From assembly GCA_028819955.1 (NCBI GenBank), contig JAPPKP010000336.1, positions 1-12,270 on the forward strand: a stretch of 12,270 bases of DNA. Direction: 5' to 3'. This stretch comes from Rhodospirillaceae bacterium (GTDB lineage: Bacteria; Pseudomonadota; Alphaproteobacteria; UBA828). Below, one piece after another: positions 1 to 7,049 of this stretch. Within the stretch, counting starts at the first letter, position 1. The number at the start of each line of letters is the position of its first letter. The position numbers were made by a program, and so were the translations under genes. Under the pieces are notes generated by a model. That model made no database searches, was not told the DNA's origin, and saw nothing but the letters and a program-made list of their open reading frames with translations.

Positions 1-752
1 CCGAACTGGGTCGAGATCACGTTGGAGATCATGTTGGAGTAGGGCCCGCCCACCAATCTGGGCGAGATGAAGTCGCCGAACGAGAAGCAGAAGGTGAAGG
101 TGAACCCCACCAGCAGACCCGGCACGGAGAGCGGCAGCGTGATGCGCAGGAAGGTGCCGAGCCTGCCGACGCCGAGGTCCTTCGAGCCCTCGATCAGGCT
201 GCGCGGGATCTTCTCCAGCGTCGCGTAGAGCGGCATCACCATGAAAGGCGTGAAGATGTACGCCATCGTGATGACCATGGCGAACTGGTTGTAGAGCAGC
301 ACCTCGATCGGCTCGTCCACCACGCCGATCCAGATCAGGAAGGTGTTCAGGATCCCCTCGGTGCCCAGCACGATCTTCCAGGTGTAGACGCGCAGCAGGT
401 AGGAGACCCAGAGCGGCACGATCGTCGCCACGTAGATGATCGTCCGCACGCGCGGCGAGCGCACCTTGAACACCAGGAAATAGGTGAGCGGATAGGCCAG
501 CGCGAAGGTCACGATGGAAACGAAGACCGAGATCTTCAGGCTGCGCAGCAGGATCGTGACGTACTGCGATTCGGCGAATATCTTCAGGTAGTTGGCGACC
601 TGGAAGTCGGGAACGTGGAAGGGAAACTGGGTCCGGTAGAAGCTGATCATCAGCATGATGACGTAGGGCACCAGCAGGACCACGACCCACCAGATCACGG
701 GCGCGGAGACGAGAGCGGCGAACTCGAGCCGGCGCCGCCGGGCGTACCTCAT
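1..752 (-). CDS. PotB/PotH-type ABC transporter permease (partial, C-terminus off the left edge)
   Basis: Inner-membrane permease subunit of a polyamine/opine-type ABC importer. The minus strand reads ATG at 752-750 and stays open to position 1, giving 250 codons with no stop. The first membrane helix is at about residues 11-37 (APVIWWVVVLLVPYVIMLM), after a basic MRYARRRR start. Further hydrophobic segments lie near 72-96, 105-120 and 157-175. The cytoplasmic EAA loop that docks on the ATPase is at about 188-208 (EGSKDLGVGRL, then ITLPL), followed by GDFISPRLVGGP (226-237), very typical of PotB relatives. Its ATG overlaps the ATPase stop (ATGA at 752-749), so the two are probably translationally coupled; there is no clear Shine-Dalgarno. 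The family is usually about 280-310 residues, so roughly 30-60 are missing. Family assignment is strong; the substrate is not determined. Confidence 0.93.
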   Translation of the reverse strand, partial: MRYARRRRLEFAALVSAPVIWWVVVLLVPYVIMLMISFYRTQFPFHVPDFQVANYLKIFAESQYVTILLRSLKISVFVSIVTFALAYPLTYFLVFKVRSPRVRTIIYVATIVPLWVSYLLRVYTWKIVLGTEGILNTFLIWIGVVDEPIEVLLYNQFAMVITMAYIFTPFMVMPLYATLEKIPRSLIEGSKDLGVGRLGTFLRITLPLSVPGLLVGFTFTFCFSFGDFISPRLVGGPYSNMISNVISTQF

Positions 753-1873
753 TCGGTGCTGTCCGCCGACGCGTCGCCGGAGCCCGCGAAGAGGATCACG
801 CTCGCCGGGTCGAAGCCGAGGGAGACCGTGCCGCCCACCGGCGGCAGCGGCATCTGGTGCAGCCCGGTCTCGAGCTGGCGGTGCACGATCAGCAGACGCT
901 CGGCGCCGATGTCGATGGCGAGCCGCACTGAATCCCCGTGGAAGAAGACATCGCGCAGCTGGCCCGAGAGGCTGTTGAACCCGGCCGGCAGGTCGCCTCC
1001 GCCGCCGAGCACCACCTTCTCGGGCCGGATCGAGAGGGTGACCCGCTCGCCCACTGCCGGCGCGGTGCCCTGGAGTGCCACGCTGATCTCGGCGGTCCCG
1101 CAGCTCACCCGCGCGGTGCCGTCCACCGCCTCGGTCACGATGCCCGCGACCATGTTCGACGTGCCGAGGAAGTTCGCGACGTAAGGCGTCTCGGGCCGGT
1201 CGTAGAGATCCGTCGGCGTGCCCGCCTGCACGATGCGGCCCACATCCATCACCACGATCCGGTCGGACATCACCAGCGCCTCGGTCTGGTCGTGGGTGAC
1301 CATCATGAAGGTGAGACCGATCTGGTCGTGCAGGCGCTTCAACTCCACCTGCATCGACTCGCGGAGCTTGGCGTCGAGCGCCGACATCGGCTCGTCGAGC
1401 AGCAGGATCTTCGGCCGCCGGATCAGGGCACGGGCGAGCGCCACGCGCTGCTTCTGGCCGATGGAAAGCTCGGCCGGCCTGCGATCCGCCTTGTCGAGCA
1501 GCTCGATGGTGCGGAGCGCGTCCTCCACCTCGCGCGCCGCCTCGCGCCGTTTCATCCCGGCGATGGAGAGGCCGTAGCCGATGTTCTGGGCGACCGTGAG
1601 GTGCGGAAAGAGCGCGAAGTCCTGGAACATCATGTTGACCGGCCGCCGGTAGGGCGGGAGGTCGGTGACGTCGCGACCGTCGAGCACGATGCGCCCGGCA
1701 TCGGGATACTCGAAGCCCCCCACCATGCGCAGCGTGGTGGTCTTGCCGCAGCCGGAGGGCCCGAGGATGGTCAGGAACTCGCCTTCCTCGACAACGAGTG
1801 TCACGTCGTCCACGGCGCGCACCCCGCCGCGGAACGTCTTCGTGACATTCTGGATTTCGAGGATGGCGGCCAT
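749..1873 (-). CDS. PotA-type ABC transporter ATP-binding protein
   Basis: Cytoplasmic ATPase that powers a polyamine-family importer with the adjacent permease. The protein has 374 residues, normal for the MalK/PotA group. It shows Walker A GPSGCGKT (38-45), Q-loop MMFQDFALFP (Q84), signature LSIGQKQR (136-143), Walker B ILLLDEP (156-162), D-loop SALD and the H-loop histidine in MMVTHDQTEAL (H194). The C-terminal ~130 residues are the expected TOBE regulatory region, including SIRPEKVVL. The signature has Ile where the consensus LSGGQ has Gly. The ATG at 1873-1871 gives the family-typical N-terminus; a GAAGAAG about 11 nt upstream may be the ribosome site. It is the first gene of a leftward unit and overlaps the permease by 4 nt. 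Substrates of this subfamily include putrescine, spermidine, opines and aminoethylphosphonate, and the sequence does not choose between them. A binding protein and second permease are not in the window. Confidence 0.95.
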   Translation of the reverse strand: MAAILEIQNVTKTFRGGVRAVDDVTLVVEEGEFLTILGPSGCGKTTTLRMVGGFEYPDAGRIVLDGRDVTDLPPYRRPVNMMFQDFALFPHLTVAQNIGYGLSIAGMKRREAAREVEDALRTIELLDKADRRPAELSIGQKQRVALARALIRRPKILLLDEPMSALDAKLRESMQVELKRLHDQIGLTFMMVTHDQTEALVMSDRIVVMDVGRIVQAGTPTDLYDRPETPYVANFLGTSNMVAGIVTEAVDGTARVSCGTAEISVALQGTAPAVGERVTLSIRPEKVVLGGGGDLPAGFNSLSGQLRDVFFHGDSVRLAIDIGAERLLIVHRQLETGLHQMPLPPVGGTVSLGFDPASVILFAGSGDASADSTE

Positions 1874-1903
1874 GGCGGGACGTGCTTCTTCGTGGGCAGG
1901 CGG

Positions 1904-1932
1904 AGCATACGCCAGAACGTCTACGGCCTGAA
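1904..1932 (-). promoter_or_regulatory. Weak putative sigma70 promoter for the ABC transporter operon
   Basis: On the minus strand TATGCT (1909-1904, 4/6 to TATAAT) follows TTCAGG (1932-1927, 3/6 to TTGACA) with a 17-nt spacer. Transcription would start about 25 nt before the ATPase ATG. The match is weak and rests on position in a divergent intergenic region. Confidence 0.3.
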
Positions 1933-1957
1933 TTCGCGCAGGGCTCGCCTGATGCGG

Positions 1958-1980
1958 CGCCGTTTACGCCTCAGACGGCG
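1958..1980. repeat. Inverted repeat in the divergent promoter region, possible operator
   Basis: CGCCGT (1958-1963) and ACGGCG (1975-1980) are perfect inverted 6-bp arms separated by 11 nt. The dyad lies across the -35 and spacer of the rightward promoter candidate, where a repressor or activator could sit. In a GC-rich genome 6-bp arms can arise by chance, so the operator role is inference. Confidence 0.3.
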
Positions 1981-1991
1981 GCCTCTACACT
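1963..1991 (+). promoter_or_regulatory. Putative sigma70 promoter for the SDR-mutase-MutL operon
   Basis: TTTACG (1963-1968, 4/6 to TTGACA) is followed after exactly 17 nt by TACACT (1986-1991, 4/6 to TATAAT). A start near 1998 would leave a leader of about 25 nt carrying a strong purine-rich ribosome site at 2008-2018. This is the best rightward promoter seen upstream of the operon. Confidence 0.42.
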
Positions 1992-2007
1992 CCCGCGAAA
2001 CAGAGCC

Positions 2008-2018
2008 GGGAGGGGAGG
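2008..2018 (+). promoter_or_regulatory. Ribosome binding site that fixes the GTG start of the SDR gene
   Basis: The purine run GGGAGGGGAGG ends 4 nt before GTG at 2023. It supports this GTG over the longer in-frame extension that begins near 1882, whose extra residues show no SDR similarity and lie over the promoter region. Confidence 0.75.
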
Positions 2019-2022
2019 TTTC

Positions 2023-2826
2023 GTGAGCGCCCGCTGGAACGACGGCCACAGGTTCGCGGGGCGCGTCGCCATCGTGACCGGCGCGAGCGGCGCGCTGGGG
2101 GGCGCCTGCGCACGCGCGTTCGCCCTTGAAGGTGCCCAGATTGCTCTCGCCTATCGCAGCGGTGCCGACGCGGCTGGCGAGGCGGTGGACGAGATCGCGG
2201 CCGCCGGCGGCATGGCGCATGCCGCTCACCTGGACATCACCGACGAGCACTCGGTGCAGGGCTTCGTCGAGGACGCGGCGGCGCGCTACGGCGGTATCGA
2301 CGTGCTGATCAACGCAGCGGGCCGGATCGACGCGGCGGACGCCGTGCGCTTCGCCGAGACCGACCCGGCAGCCTGGGACGCCCTCTTCGCGGTCGACGTG
2401 AAGGGCACCTTCCTGATGTGCCGCGCCGTCGTGCCGCACATGGAGGCGCGCGGCGGCGGCGCCATCGTCAACTTCGCGGGCTCCTACGGCAACGGCGTGA
2501 ACCAGGAGAACATGGTGAACTCGGTCGCCGTCTCCTACTGCGCGGCGAAGGGCGCGGTGCGCGGCTTCACCGCCTCCCTCGCCCGCGACCTCGCGCCCAC
2601 CATCCGGGTCAACGCCGTCTCGCCCGGGCCGATCCAGGCGAATTGGGACGCCGATTGGGGAATCCCGGCCGAGCATGTCGAAGAGGCTGTGAATTCGACC
2701 CAGCTCAAGCGCATGGGCATGCCTCAGGAGATCGCGGAGACGGTGCTGTTCCTCGCCTCCGACGGCGCGGGCTACATCACCGGCCAGATGGTGCTCGCGG
2801 ACGGCGGCTGGACGCTGGCGGGGTAG
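2023..2826 (+). CDS. Short-chain dehydrogenase/reductase (classical SDR)
   Basis: Cytosolic NAD(P)-dependent oxidoreductase of the classical SDR family, 267 residues (normal is about 250). It has the Rossmann cofactor motif TGASGALG (19-26), an acidic D71 in HLDITD that contacts adenine in this family, NAAG (97-100), and the catalytic set S154 (FAGSYG), Y172 and K176 (SYCAAK). PGPI follows at 201-204 and the usual ADGGW end at 259-263. The cofactor motif has Ala at the sixth position where Gly is more common, which the family tolerates. The start is GTG with a strong ribosome site. It is first in an operon, 19 nt ahead of the B12 enzyme, so it probably oxidises or reduces a hydroxy/keto intermediate of the same pathway. 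Many such proteins are annotated as 3-oxoacyl-ACP reductase (FabG), but the genomic context does not support a fatty-acid role. The substrate is unknown. Confidence 0.93.
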   Translation: MSARWNDGHRFAGRVAIVTGASGALGGACARAFALEGAQIALAYRSGADAAGEAVDEIAAAGGMAHAAHLDITDEHSVQGFVEDAAARYGGIDVLINAAGRIDAADAVRFAETDPAAWDALFAVDVKGTFLMCRAVVPHMEARGGGAIVNFAGSYGNGVNQENMVNSVAVSYCAAKGAVRGFTASLARDLAPTIRVNAVSPGPIQANWDADWGIPAEHVEEAVNSTQLKRMGMPQEIAETVLFLASDGAGYITGQMVLADGGWTLAG

Positions 2827-2845
2827 GGGCGGAGGAGCGGGACGA

Positions 2846-4615
2846 ATGGCTCTGGAAGCGATCGACCTCGCCGCGCTGATTCCGGCCGACCTGCCCGACG
2901 GCCGCGACGCGGTGGCGGAAGGCCGCGCGCTCGGGCCCACGATCGAACGTGCGACCTCGCTCTATTGCGAGGAGAAGGGCGTCGGCTCCGAGCGTGAATG
3001 GCGCGAGAAAGCCAGAGCCCAGGGCATCCCCTGTACCTGCATGAACATCGGCCTCGCCACCTGGGACGACACGCGCGAGGCCATGGGGTCGATCTACGAG
3101 GACGCGCTCTCGCGCGGCGTGCGTCCGCCGGACCGCTTCAACCTGCTGGCCGAGCGGCGCATGGGGCTGCCGAAGGAGCTTCGCGCCCAGGCCCCGCAGG
3201 AGACCGGGCCCGTGCTCTGGACCGACCGGCACTGGTGGGAGATGACCCACACGGTGCCGATCCAGCCGGAGGCCGCCGACAACATGATCGGCGGGCCGGG
3301 CTCGGTCGACAACGTGGTGAACGCGCTCCAGGTCGGCATCACCTGCATCGGCGTGCTCAGCCAGTATTCCTGGCGCTGGCCCTACTGGGACGACGAGACC
3401 GCGCAGCTGATGGCGGTGCTGAAGGCCGGCGGTGTGCTGGCCTCGCTGCGGGACCAGGGGGTGGTGTTCGATTCCTATCTTGAGGACGGCTACCCCGGCG
3501 TCTTCCATGACTACGCCAGCTACATCGGCTGGGCGATGCTGGAGCGCTACGTCTGCGAGGAGCTGATCGGCGCCGCCTATTCGCCCTCCTGGGGCGGGCT
3601 CACCCAGAACCCGGTGATCAAGTCGGCGGTGACACTGGCGCTCGACGCCGTGAACCCGGATCGCGTGCCGACCTCGTTCATCCAGGGCGACACCATCGGG
3701 TACTCGCGCGATTTCGACGGCAACATGGCCGTGCTCGTGAACGACCTGATGATGATGAAGATGACCGACCTGCGCTATCGGCTCGGCGGCGCGCCCATCG
3801 CCGTGCCGGTGACGGAGGTCGAGCGCATCCCCACCTGGGAGGAGGTGGCGACCGTCCAGACCGTGAGCCGCAAGTGCGAGGACTACCTGCCGATGATGGA
3901 GCCCTACGTCGACTGGGGCAAGATCGAGGCGCTGCGCGACGAGCTGGTGGCGGGCGGCAGGCGCTTCTTCCGGAACGCGCTGGATGCGATGGTCGAGATG
4001 GGCGTCGATGTGCAGGATCCCGCGCCCGCCCTGCTCCTGCTCAAGCGGCTCGGCCCCGAGACCTGCGAGACGCTGTTCGGTGCCGGCGAGCGCGACGACG
4101 CTTACCTGCGCGGCCGCAAGCCGATCCTGGAGACCGACCTGGTCCGCGAGACCATGAAGCAGCGCGAGACGCTGCTTGCCGGCCTCGCGGCGCGCGGCGC
4201 GGTCGATGGCCTGAAGGCGAAGAACGTCGTGGTCGCGTCCACCGACGTCCACGAGTTCGCGAAGTTCCTGCTTACCTCCACCCTCGACGCCGCCGGCAGC
4301 AACGTCATCGACTGCGGCATCAATCGCGATCCCGAGGACATCGTGAAGGTCGCGGTGGAGACCGCCGCCGATGCCGTGGTCATCACCACCCACAACGGCG
4401 TCGCCCGCAGCTACGGCACCAAGCTGATCGACGAGATGCGCGACGCGCGCCTGGATGCGCCGGTCTTCATGGGCGGCGTGCTGAACGAGGATATCGAGGG
4501 CTCCGACGTGCCGGTGGACGTGCGCCAGGACCTGGGCAACATCGGCATCCGCACGCCGGGCTCTATCGACGACCTGCTGGTGACGATGGAAGCCGAGTGC
4601 GGCGCGAAGCCGTGA
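2846..4615 (+). CDS. Cobalamin-dependent mutase-like protein: GlmE-like N-terminal part fused to a C-terminal B12-binding domain
   Basis: A 589-residue protein, probably a B12-dependent carbon-skeleton mutase of unknown substrate. The C-terminal domain (about 459-585) is a GlmS-type flavodoxin-like cobalamin domain: STDVHEFAKFLL (465-476) carries the DxH pair D467/H469 that in relatives replaces the lower cobalt ligand, ITTHNG (513-518) matches the SxL turn, and FMGG (541-544) matches the GG that cradles the nucleotide tail. The last Gly of DxHxxG is Ala (A472) and the usual Ser is Thr. The N-terminal part (about 120-420) shows, from memory of the family, GlmE-like landmarks: DGYPGVFHD (214-222), WGGLTQ (249-254) and an IGY...GNM stretch (284-294), suggesting a TIM barrel. 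Residues 1-110 have no clear match. The start has GGAGG 10 nt upstream. It lies between the SDR and its likely partner MutL. Ornithine/lysine aminomutases are an alternative relationship, but the chain is shorter and I see no clear PLP-lysine motif. The B12 domain is well supported; mutase activity is inference. Confidence 0.82.
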   Translation: MALEAIDLAALIPADLPDGRDAVAEGRALGPTIERATSLYCEEKGVGSEREWREKARAQGIPCTCMNIGLATWDDTREAMGSIYEDALSRGVRPPDRFNLLAERRMGLPKELRAQAPQETGPVLWTDRHWWEMTHTVPIQPEAADNMIGGPGSVDNVVNALQVGITCIGVLSQYSWRWPYWDDETAQLMAVLKAGGVLASLRDQGVVFDSYLEDGYPGVFHDYASYIGWAMLERYVCEELIGAAYSPSWGGLTQNPVIKSAVTLALDAVNPDRVPTSFIQGDTIGYSRDFDGNMAVLVNDLMMMKMTDLRYRLGGAPIAVPVTEVERIPTWEEVATVQTVSRKCEDYLPMMEPYVDWGKIEALRDELVAGGRRFFRNALDAMVEMGVDVQDPAPALLLLKRLGPETCETLFGAGERDDAYLRGRKPILETDLVRETMKQRETLLAGLAARGAVDGLKAKNVVVASTDVHEFAKFLLTSTLDAAGSNVIDCGINRDPEDIVKVAVETAADAVVITTHNGVARSYGTKLIDEMRDARLDAPVFMGGVLNEDIEGSDVPVDVRQDLGNIGIRTPGSIDDLLVTMEAECGAKP

Positions 4616-6024
4616 ATGCGATCGCGCTCGTCGATTTCGGAAGCACCTTCACAAAGCTGACGATCACCGAGGCCGGCACGGGCCGCCTGCTGGCTGCCGC
4701 CCAGGCACCCACGACCGTGGAGACGGACGTGATGGAGGGCTACCGGGAGGCCCTCGACCGCGCCCTCGGCCAGGCGCCCGGCAGGCTCACGAACGTCCGC
4801 CGGCTCGCGGCATCGAGCGCCGGCGGCGGCTTGCGGGTCGCCGCCATCGGCCTCGTGCCCGACTACACGGCGCAGGCGGCGCGGCAGGCCGCGCTCAACG
4901 CCGGCGCGCGGATTGAGCTTACGTTGTCAGGCCGGCTGGACGGGCAGGCCATCGCGGCCCTGGAAGAGGCGCAGCCCGAGATCGTGCTGTTCTCCGGCGG
5001 CACCGACGGCGGGCAGCGTGAGCAGGTGCTGGAAAATGCCGAGGCGCTCTCCCAAGCCCGGATCGAAAGCCGCATCGTCGTGGCCTGCAACCGCGATGTC
5101 TCTGCCGCCGTCGCCGGGATGGTGACGCCGCGCGAGCGGGTCACGGCGGTCGCCAATGTGCTGCCAGCCATCGGCCGGCTCGACATCGAGCCGGCGCGGA
5201 CCGCAATCCACGACGAATTCATCCGCCATGTAATTCGCGGCAAGGGACTGAGCCGCGCCGAAGAGTTCCACGAGGCCGTCATCATGCCGACGCCGGAGGC
5301 GGTGCTGCGGGCGACTCGGCTGCTGGCCCAGGGTGGCGACGGGGCGACGCCGGCCGATGTCGTCGTGATCGACTTGGGCGGTGCCACGACCGATGTGCAC
5401 GCGGCCATCGCGCTCAAGCCTGCACCCGTCGGCATTCGCTCGGCCGGCCTTCCGGCGTTGCCGCTCCGGCGCACCGTGGAAGGCGATCTCGGCATGCGCT
5501 GGAGTGCGCCCGGAGCCTTGGAAGCTGACGGCGCGTGGCTCGAATTCGAGTGTCATGCTGCTGCAACATCACACGACGCGCTTCTGAACGCTTGCGCACG
5601 CCGCCGCCGGGAGCCGGACTATCTGCCCGACGACCAGGACGAAGAGCGCATCGACCGGGCACTCGCGACCGCCTGCGTGACCCACGCGCTGCAGCGCCAC
5701 TGCGGCACGCTCAAGACCGTCTACGTCCCCGGTCAGGGTGCGGACTTCGAGCAGCGGGGGGCCGATCTCCGGGATGTTCCTCTGGTGATCGGCACAGGCG
5801 GCGTGCTCGGGCGCCAGGCGGAGGGCGAAGCGGTGCTGCGCGTTGCACTCGAACGCCAGGCGAAGGGATCGCTGACGCCACGGGCGCCCGCCATAGCTCT
5901 CGACCGCAGCTACGTGTTTGCGGCAGCCGGCCTGCTTTCCACGGTGGACGAAAGCGGTGCCCGGGCGCTGCTTGCCGATCAGGGGCTGACCGCCGAATTG
6001 CGACGCCCGGGAAGCACAACATAA
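4612..6024 (+). CDS. MutL/GlmL-family protein, putative B12-mutase chaperone or reactivator
   Basis: A 470-residue ASKHA-fold ATPase-like protein of the family named after glutamate mutase MutL (GlmL), encoded beside adenosylcobalamin mutases and thought to help their assembly or reactivation. Visible motifs are the phosphate-1 loop VDFGSTFTKL (7-16), SSAGGGLRVAAIGLV (68-82), LFSGGTDGG (126-134), the phosphate-2 loop VIDLGGATTDVHA (252-264), EGDLGMR (290-296), VIGTGGVLG (392-400) and YVFAAAGLLS (434-443). Length is normal for the family. The start is taken as GTG at 4612, which overlaps the mutase stop in GTGA; the protein then begins NAIALVDFGS, as expected. The ATG at 4616 is out of frame. 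No strong Shine-Dalgarno is seen, so translation is probably coupled to the mutase. The tight coupling is the best evidence that the upstream protein is a true B12 mutase. Despite the name it is unrelated to the DNA-repair MutL. Confidence 0.92.
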   Translation: MNAIALVDFGSTFTKLTITEAGTGRLLAAAQAPTTVETDVMEGYREALDRALGQAPGRLTNVRRLAASSAGGGLRVAAIGLVPDYTAQAARQAALNAGARIELTLSGRLDGQAIAALEEAQPEIVLFSGGTDGGQREQVLENAEALSQARIESRIVVACNRDVSAAVAGMVTPRERVTAVANVLPAIGRLDIEPARTAIHDEFIRHVIRGKGLSRAEEFHEAVIMPTPEAVLRATRLLAQGGDGATPADVVVIDLGGATTDVHAAIALKPAPVGIRSAGLPALPLRRTVEGDLGMRWSAPGALEADGAWLEFECHAAATSHDALLNACARRRREPDYLPDDQDEERIDRALATACVTHALQRHCGTLKTVYVPGQGADFEQRGADLRDVPLVIGTGGVLGRQAEGEAVLRVALERQAKGSLTPRAPAIALDRSYVFAAAGLLSTVDESGARALLADQGLTAELRRPGSTT

Positions 6025-6026
6025 AC

Positions 6027-6055
6027 GTTACACGACAGTTTGTTACGCCTATAAT
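6027..6055 (+). promoter_or_regulatory. Consensus-like sigma70 promoter upstream of the methyltransferase
   Basis: GTTACA (6027-6032, 4/6 to TTGACA) is followed after 17 nt by a perfect TATAAT (6050-6055). It begins two bases after the MutL stop codon, in a stretch noticeably richer in A/T than the genes on either side. Transcription would begin near 6062, giving a leader of about 110 nt before the chosen methyltransferase start. This argues that the methyltransferase is transcribed separately. Confidence 0.6.
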
Positions 6056-6062
6056 GACGAAT

Positions 6063-6074
6063 CCGCATGTGCGG
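6063..6074. repeat. 12-bp dyad at the predicted transcription start, possible operator
   Basis: CCGCA-TG-TGCGG is a perfect 5+5 inverted repeat lying 7 nt downstream of the TATAAT box, right at the expected start of transcription. A bound protein there would block initiation. Function is inferred from position only. Confidence 0.4.
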
Positions 6075-6086
6075 TATCTCACAATT

Positions 6087-6098
6087 GTCATGTATGAC
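6087..6098. repeat. Second 12-bp dyad downstream of the TATAAT promoter
   Basis: GTCAT-GT-ATGAC is another perfect 5+5 inverted repeat with a 2-bp centre, 24 bp centre-to-centre from the dyad at 6063-6074. It overlaps ACAATTGT (6081-6088), itself an 8-bp palindrome. The heptamer ATGACGA also occurs twice, at 6054-6060 and 6094-6100. The arms differ from those of the first dyad, so these are not copies of one site. Confidence 0.38.
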
Positions 6099-6173
6099 GA
6101 GTTGAGTTTGTCCCCTTCAACTGGCAGCATCGGTGCCTCGACCCTGATCACACATCCTGTACGAGGACGCGGG

Positions 6174-7049
6174 ATGTTTGACGGAAGGATGGCGGCGGCC
6201 TCAAAGGCTGCCGCGCAGACGGTGACCGACGCGACGCCACCGGCCCACCCGCATGGACCGGAGCTGCCTGACATGTCCGGCAGCTACGGCCAATACATCT
6301 CCTCAGGCCTTTACGATCGGCGTTACCCGCGCCCGAACCGGCGCACGCTGCGGAAGATGAAGCGGTGCCTGCCTCCCGGAGGACGGTTTCTCGACGTCGG
6401 CGCCGGCACCGGTCGATACACTCTGCCGCTCCTTCAGCTAAGCGGGACGCGCTGCGTGGCCCACGACATTTGCCCGGTTGCCCGCGAGACGCTGGCGGAA
6501 CGCCTGAGGGACTTCGTGAGCGACGACCGGCTGGTCATTCGAGGGGGCGACCCCGACGACCTGGCTGCGGAGCTTCCGCAGACCTTCGACCTCGCGCTGT
6601 TGGCTTTCGGGGTCCTGGCGCACGTTGCCCGGCGCGCAGAGCGCCTGCGCCTGCTGCGGGCCATCCGCACCATGTTGAGGGCGGACGGCACCCTGATCCT
6701 CAGCGTGCCGAACGCGAAGCGGCGGTTCCGCGCCGAACAGCGCGATGCGGAGCCTCTGGTGCGAGAGGGCACGCTCGAGCCCGGCGACGTCCTCTACAAG
6801 CGCCAACAGGCCGACGGAGTGATTCGCCTGTTCTACCACCTCTATACGCTTGACGAGGTGTACGCCGACCTTTCGGAGGCCGGATTCCGGGTCGCGAGCG
6901 TCGGGGCCGAGAGCCTGCTGTCCGAACGGAGGGTCGTCAGTTCCCGGCCGATCGGTTGGCTCGATGCCTTGGCCTGCCAGTTCGCGCCGACGACACTCGG
7001 CTACGACCTCCTCGCCGCCGCCAAGCCACAGACTGCAGGCGATTCATAA
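6174..7049 (+). CDS. Class I SAM-dependent methyltransferase
   Basis: Cytosolic methyltransferase of 291 residues from the chosen start. Motif I is FLDVGAGTGRYTLPL (72-86), with the acidic residue at the end of strand 2 in AHDI (D98), then a strand-4 region FDLALLAFGVLAH (138-150) and post-motif LRADGTLILSVPN (168-180). The C-terminal RLFYHLYTLDEVYADL (218-233) resembles the RFYHLF-type segment of Trm9/COG2227-like enzymes, but the substrate (tRNA, small molecule or protein) cannot be set. ATG 6174 has GAGG/AGGA at 6163-6167, 7 nt away. ATG 6273, just before the conserved SGSYGQYISSGLYDRRY stretch, has GGAG at 6260 and is a fair alternative; residues 1-33 are low-complexity. ATG 6054 sits inside the -10 box and is unlikely. 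The gene appears to have its own promoter, so a link to the B12 pathway is not established. Confidence 0.85.
   Translation: MFDGRMAAASKAAAQTVTDATPPAHPHGPELPDMSGSYGQYISSGLYDRRYPRPNRRTLRKMKRCLPPGGRFLDVGAGTGRYTLPLLQLSGTRCVAHDICPVARETLAERLRDFVSDDRLVIRGGDPDDLAAELPQTFDLALLAFGVLAHVARRAERLRLLRAIRTMLRADGTLILSVPNAKRRFRAEQRDAEPLVREGTLEPGDVLYKRQQADGVIRLFYHLYTLDEVYADLSEAGFRVASVGAESLLSERRVVSSRPIGWLDALACQFAPTTLGYDLLAAAKPQTAGDS

Noticed and set aside
1882..2022. 47-residue N-terminal extension of the SDR gene
   Set aside because: The extra residues have no SDR similarity and cover the promoter region; GTG 2023 has a strong ribosome site and gives the normal length.
938..2026. Open frame of 362 codons on the plus strand opposite the ABC ATPase
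   Set aside because: It has His/Arg/Asp-rich shadow composition; the ATPase on the other strand has all nucleotide-binding motifs.
2777..4393. Long open frame on the minus strand opposite the B12 enzyme (538 codons)
   Set aside because: It is rich in His, Arg, Gly and Ala with no domain motif, and it lies exactly opposite a gene with clear family motifs; it reflects G/C bias at third codon positions.
2846..4615. Naming the B12 enzyme glutamate mutase (glmE/glmS)
   Set aside because: The fused architecture, divergent motifs and absence of methylaspartase do not support that specific function.
6054..6173. Methyltransferase start at ATG 6054 or 6090
   Set aside because: ATG 6054 lies within the TATAAT box and neither start has a ribosome site; 6174 and 6273 both do.
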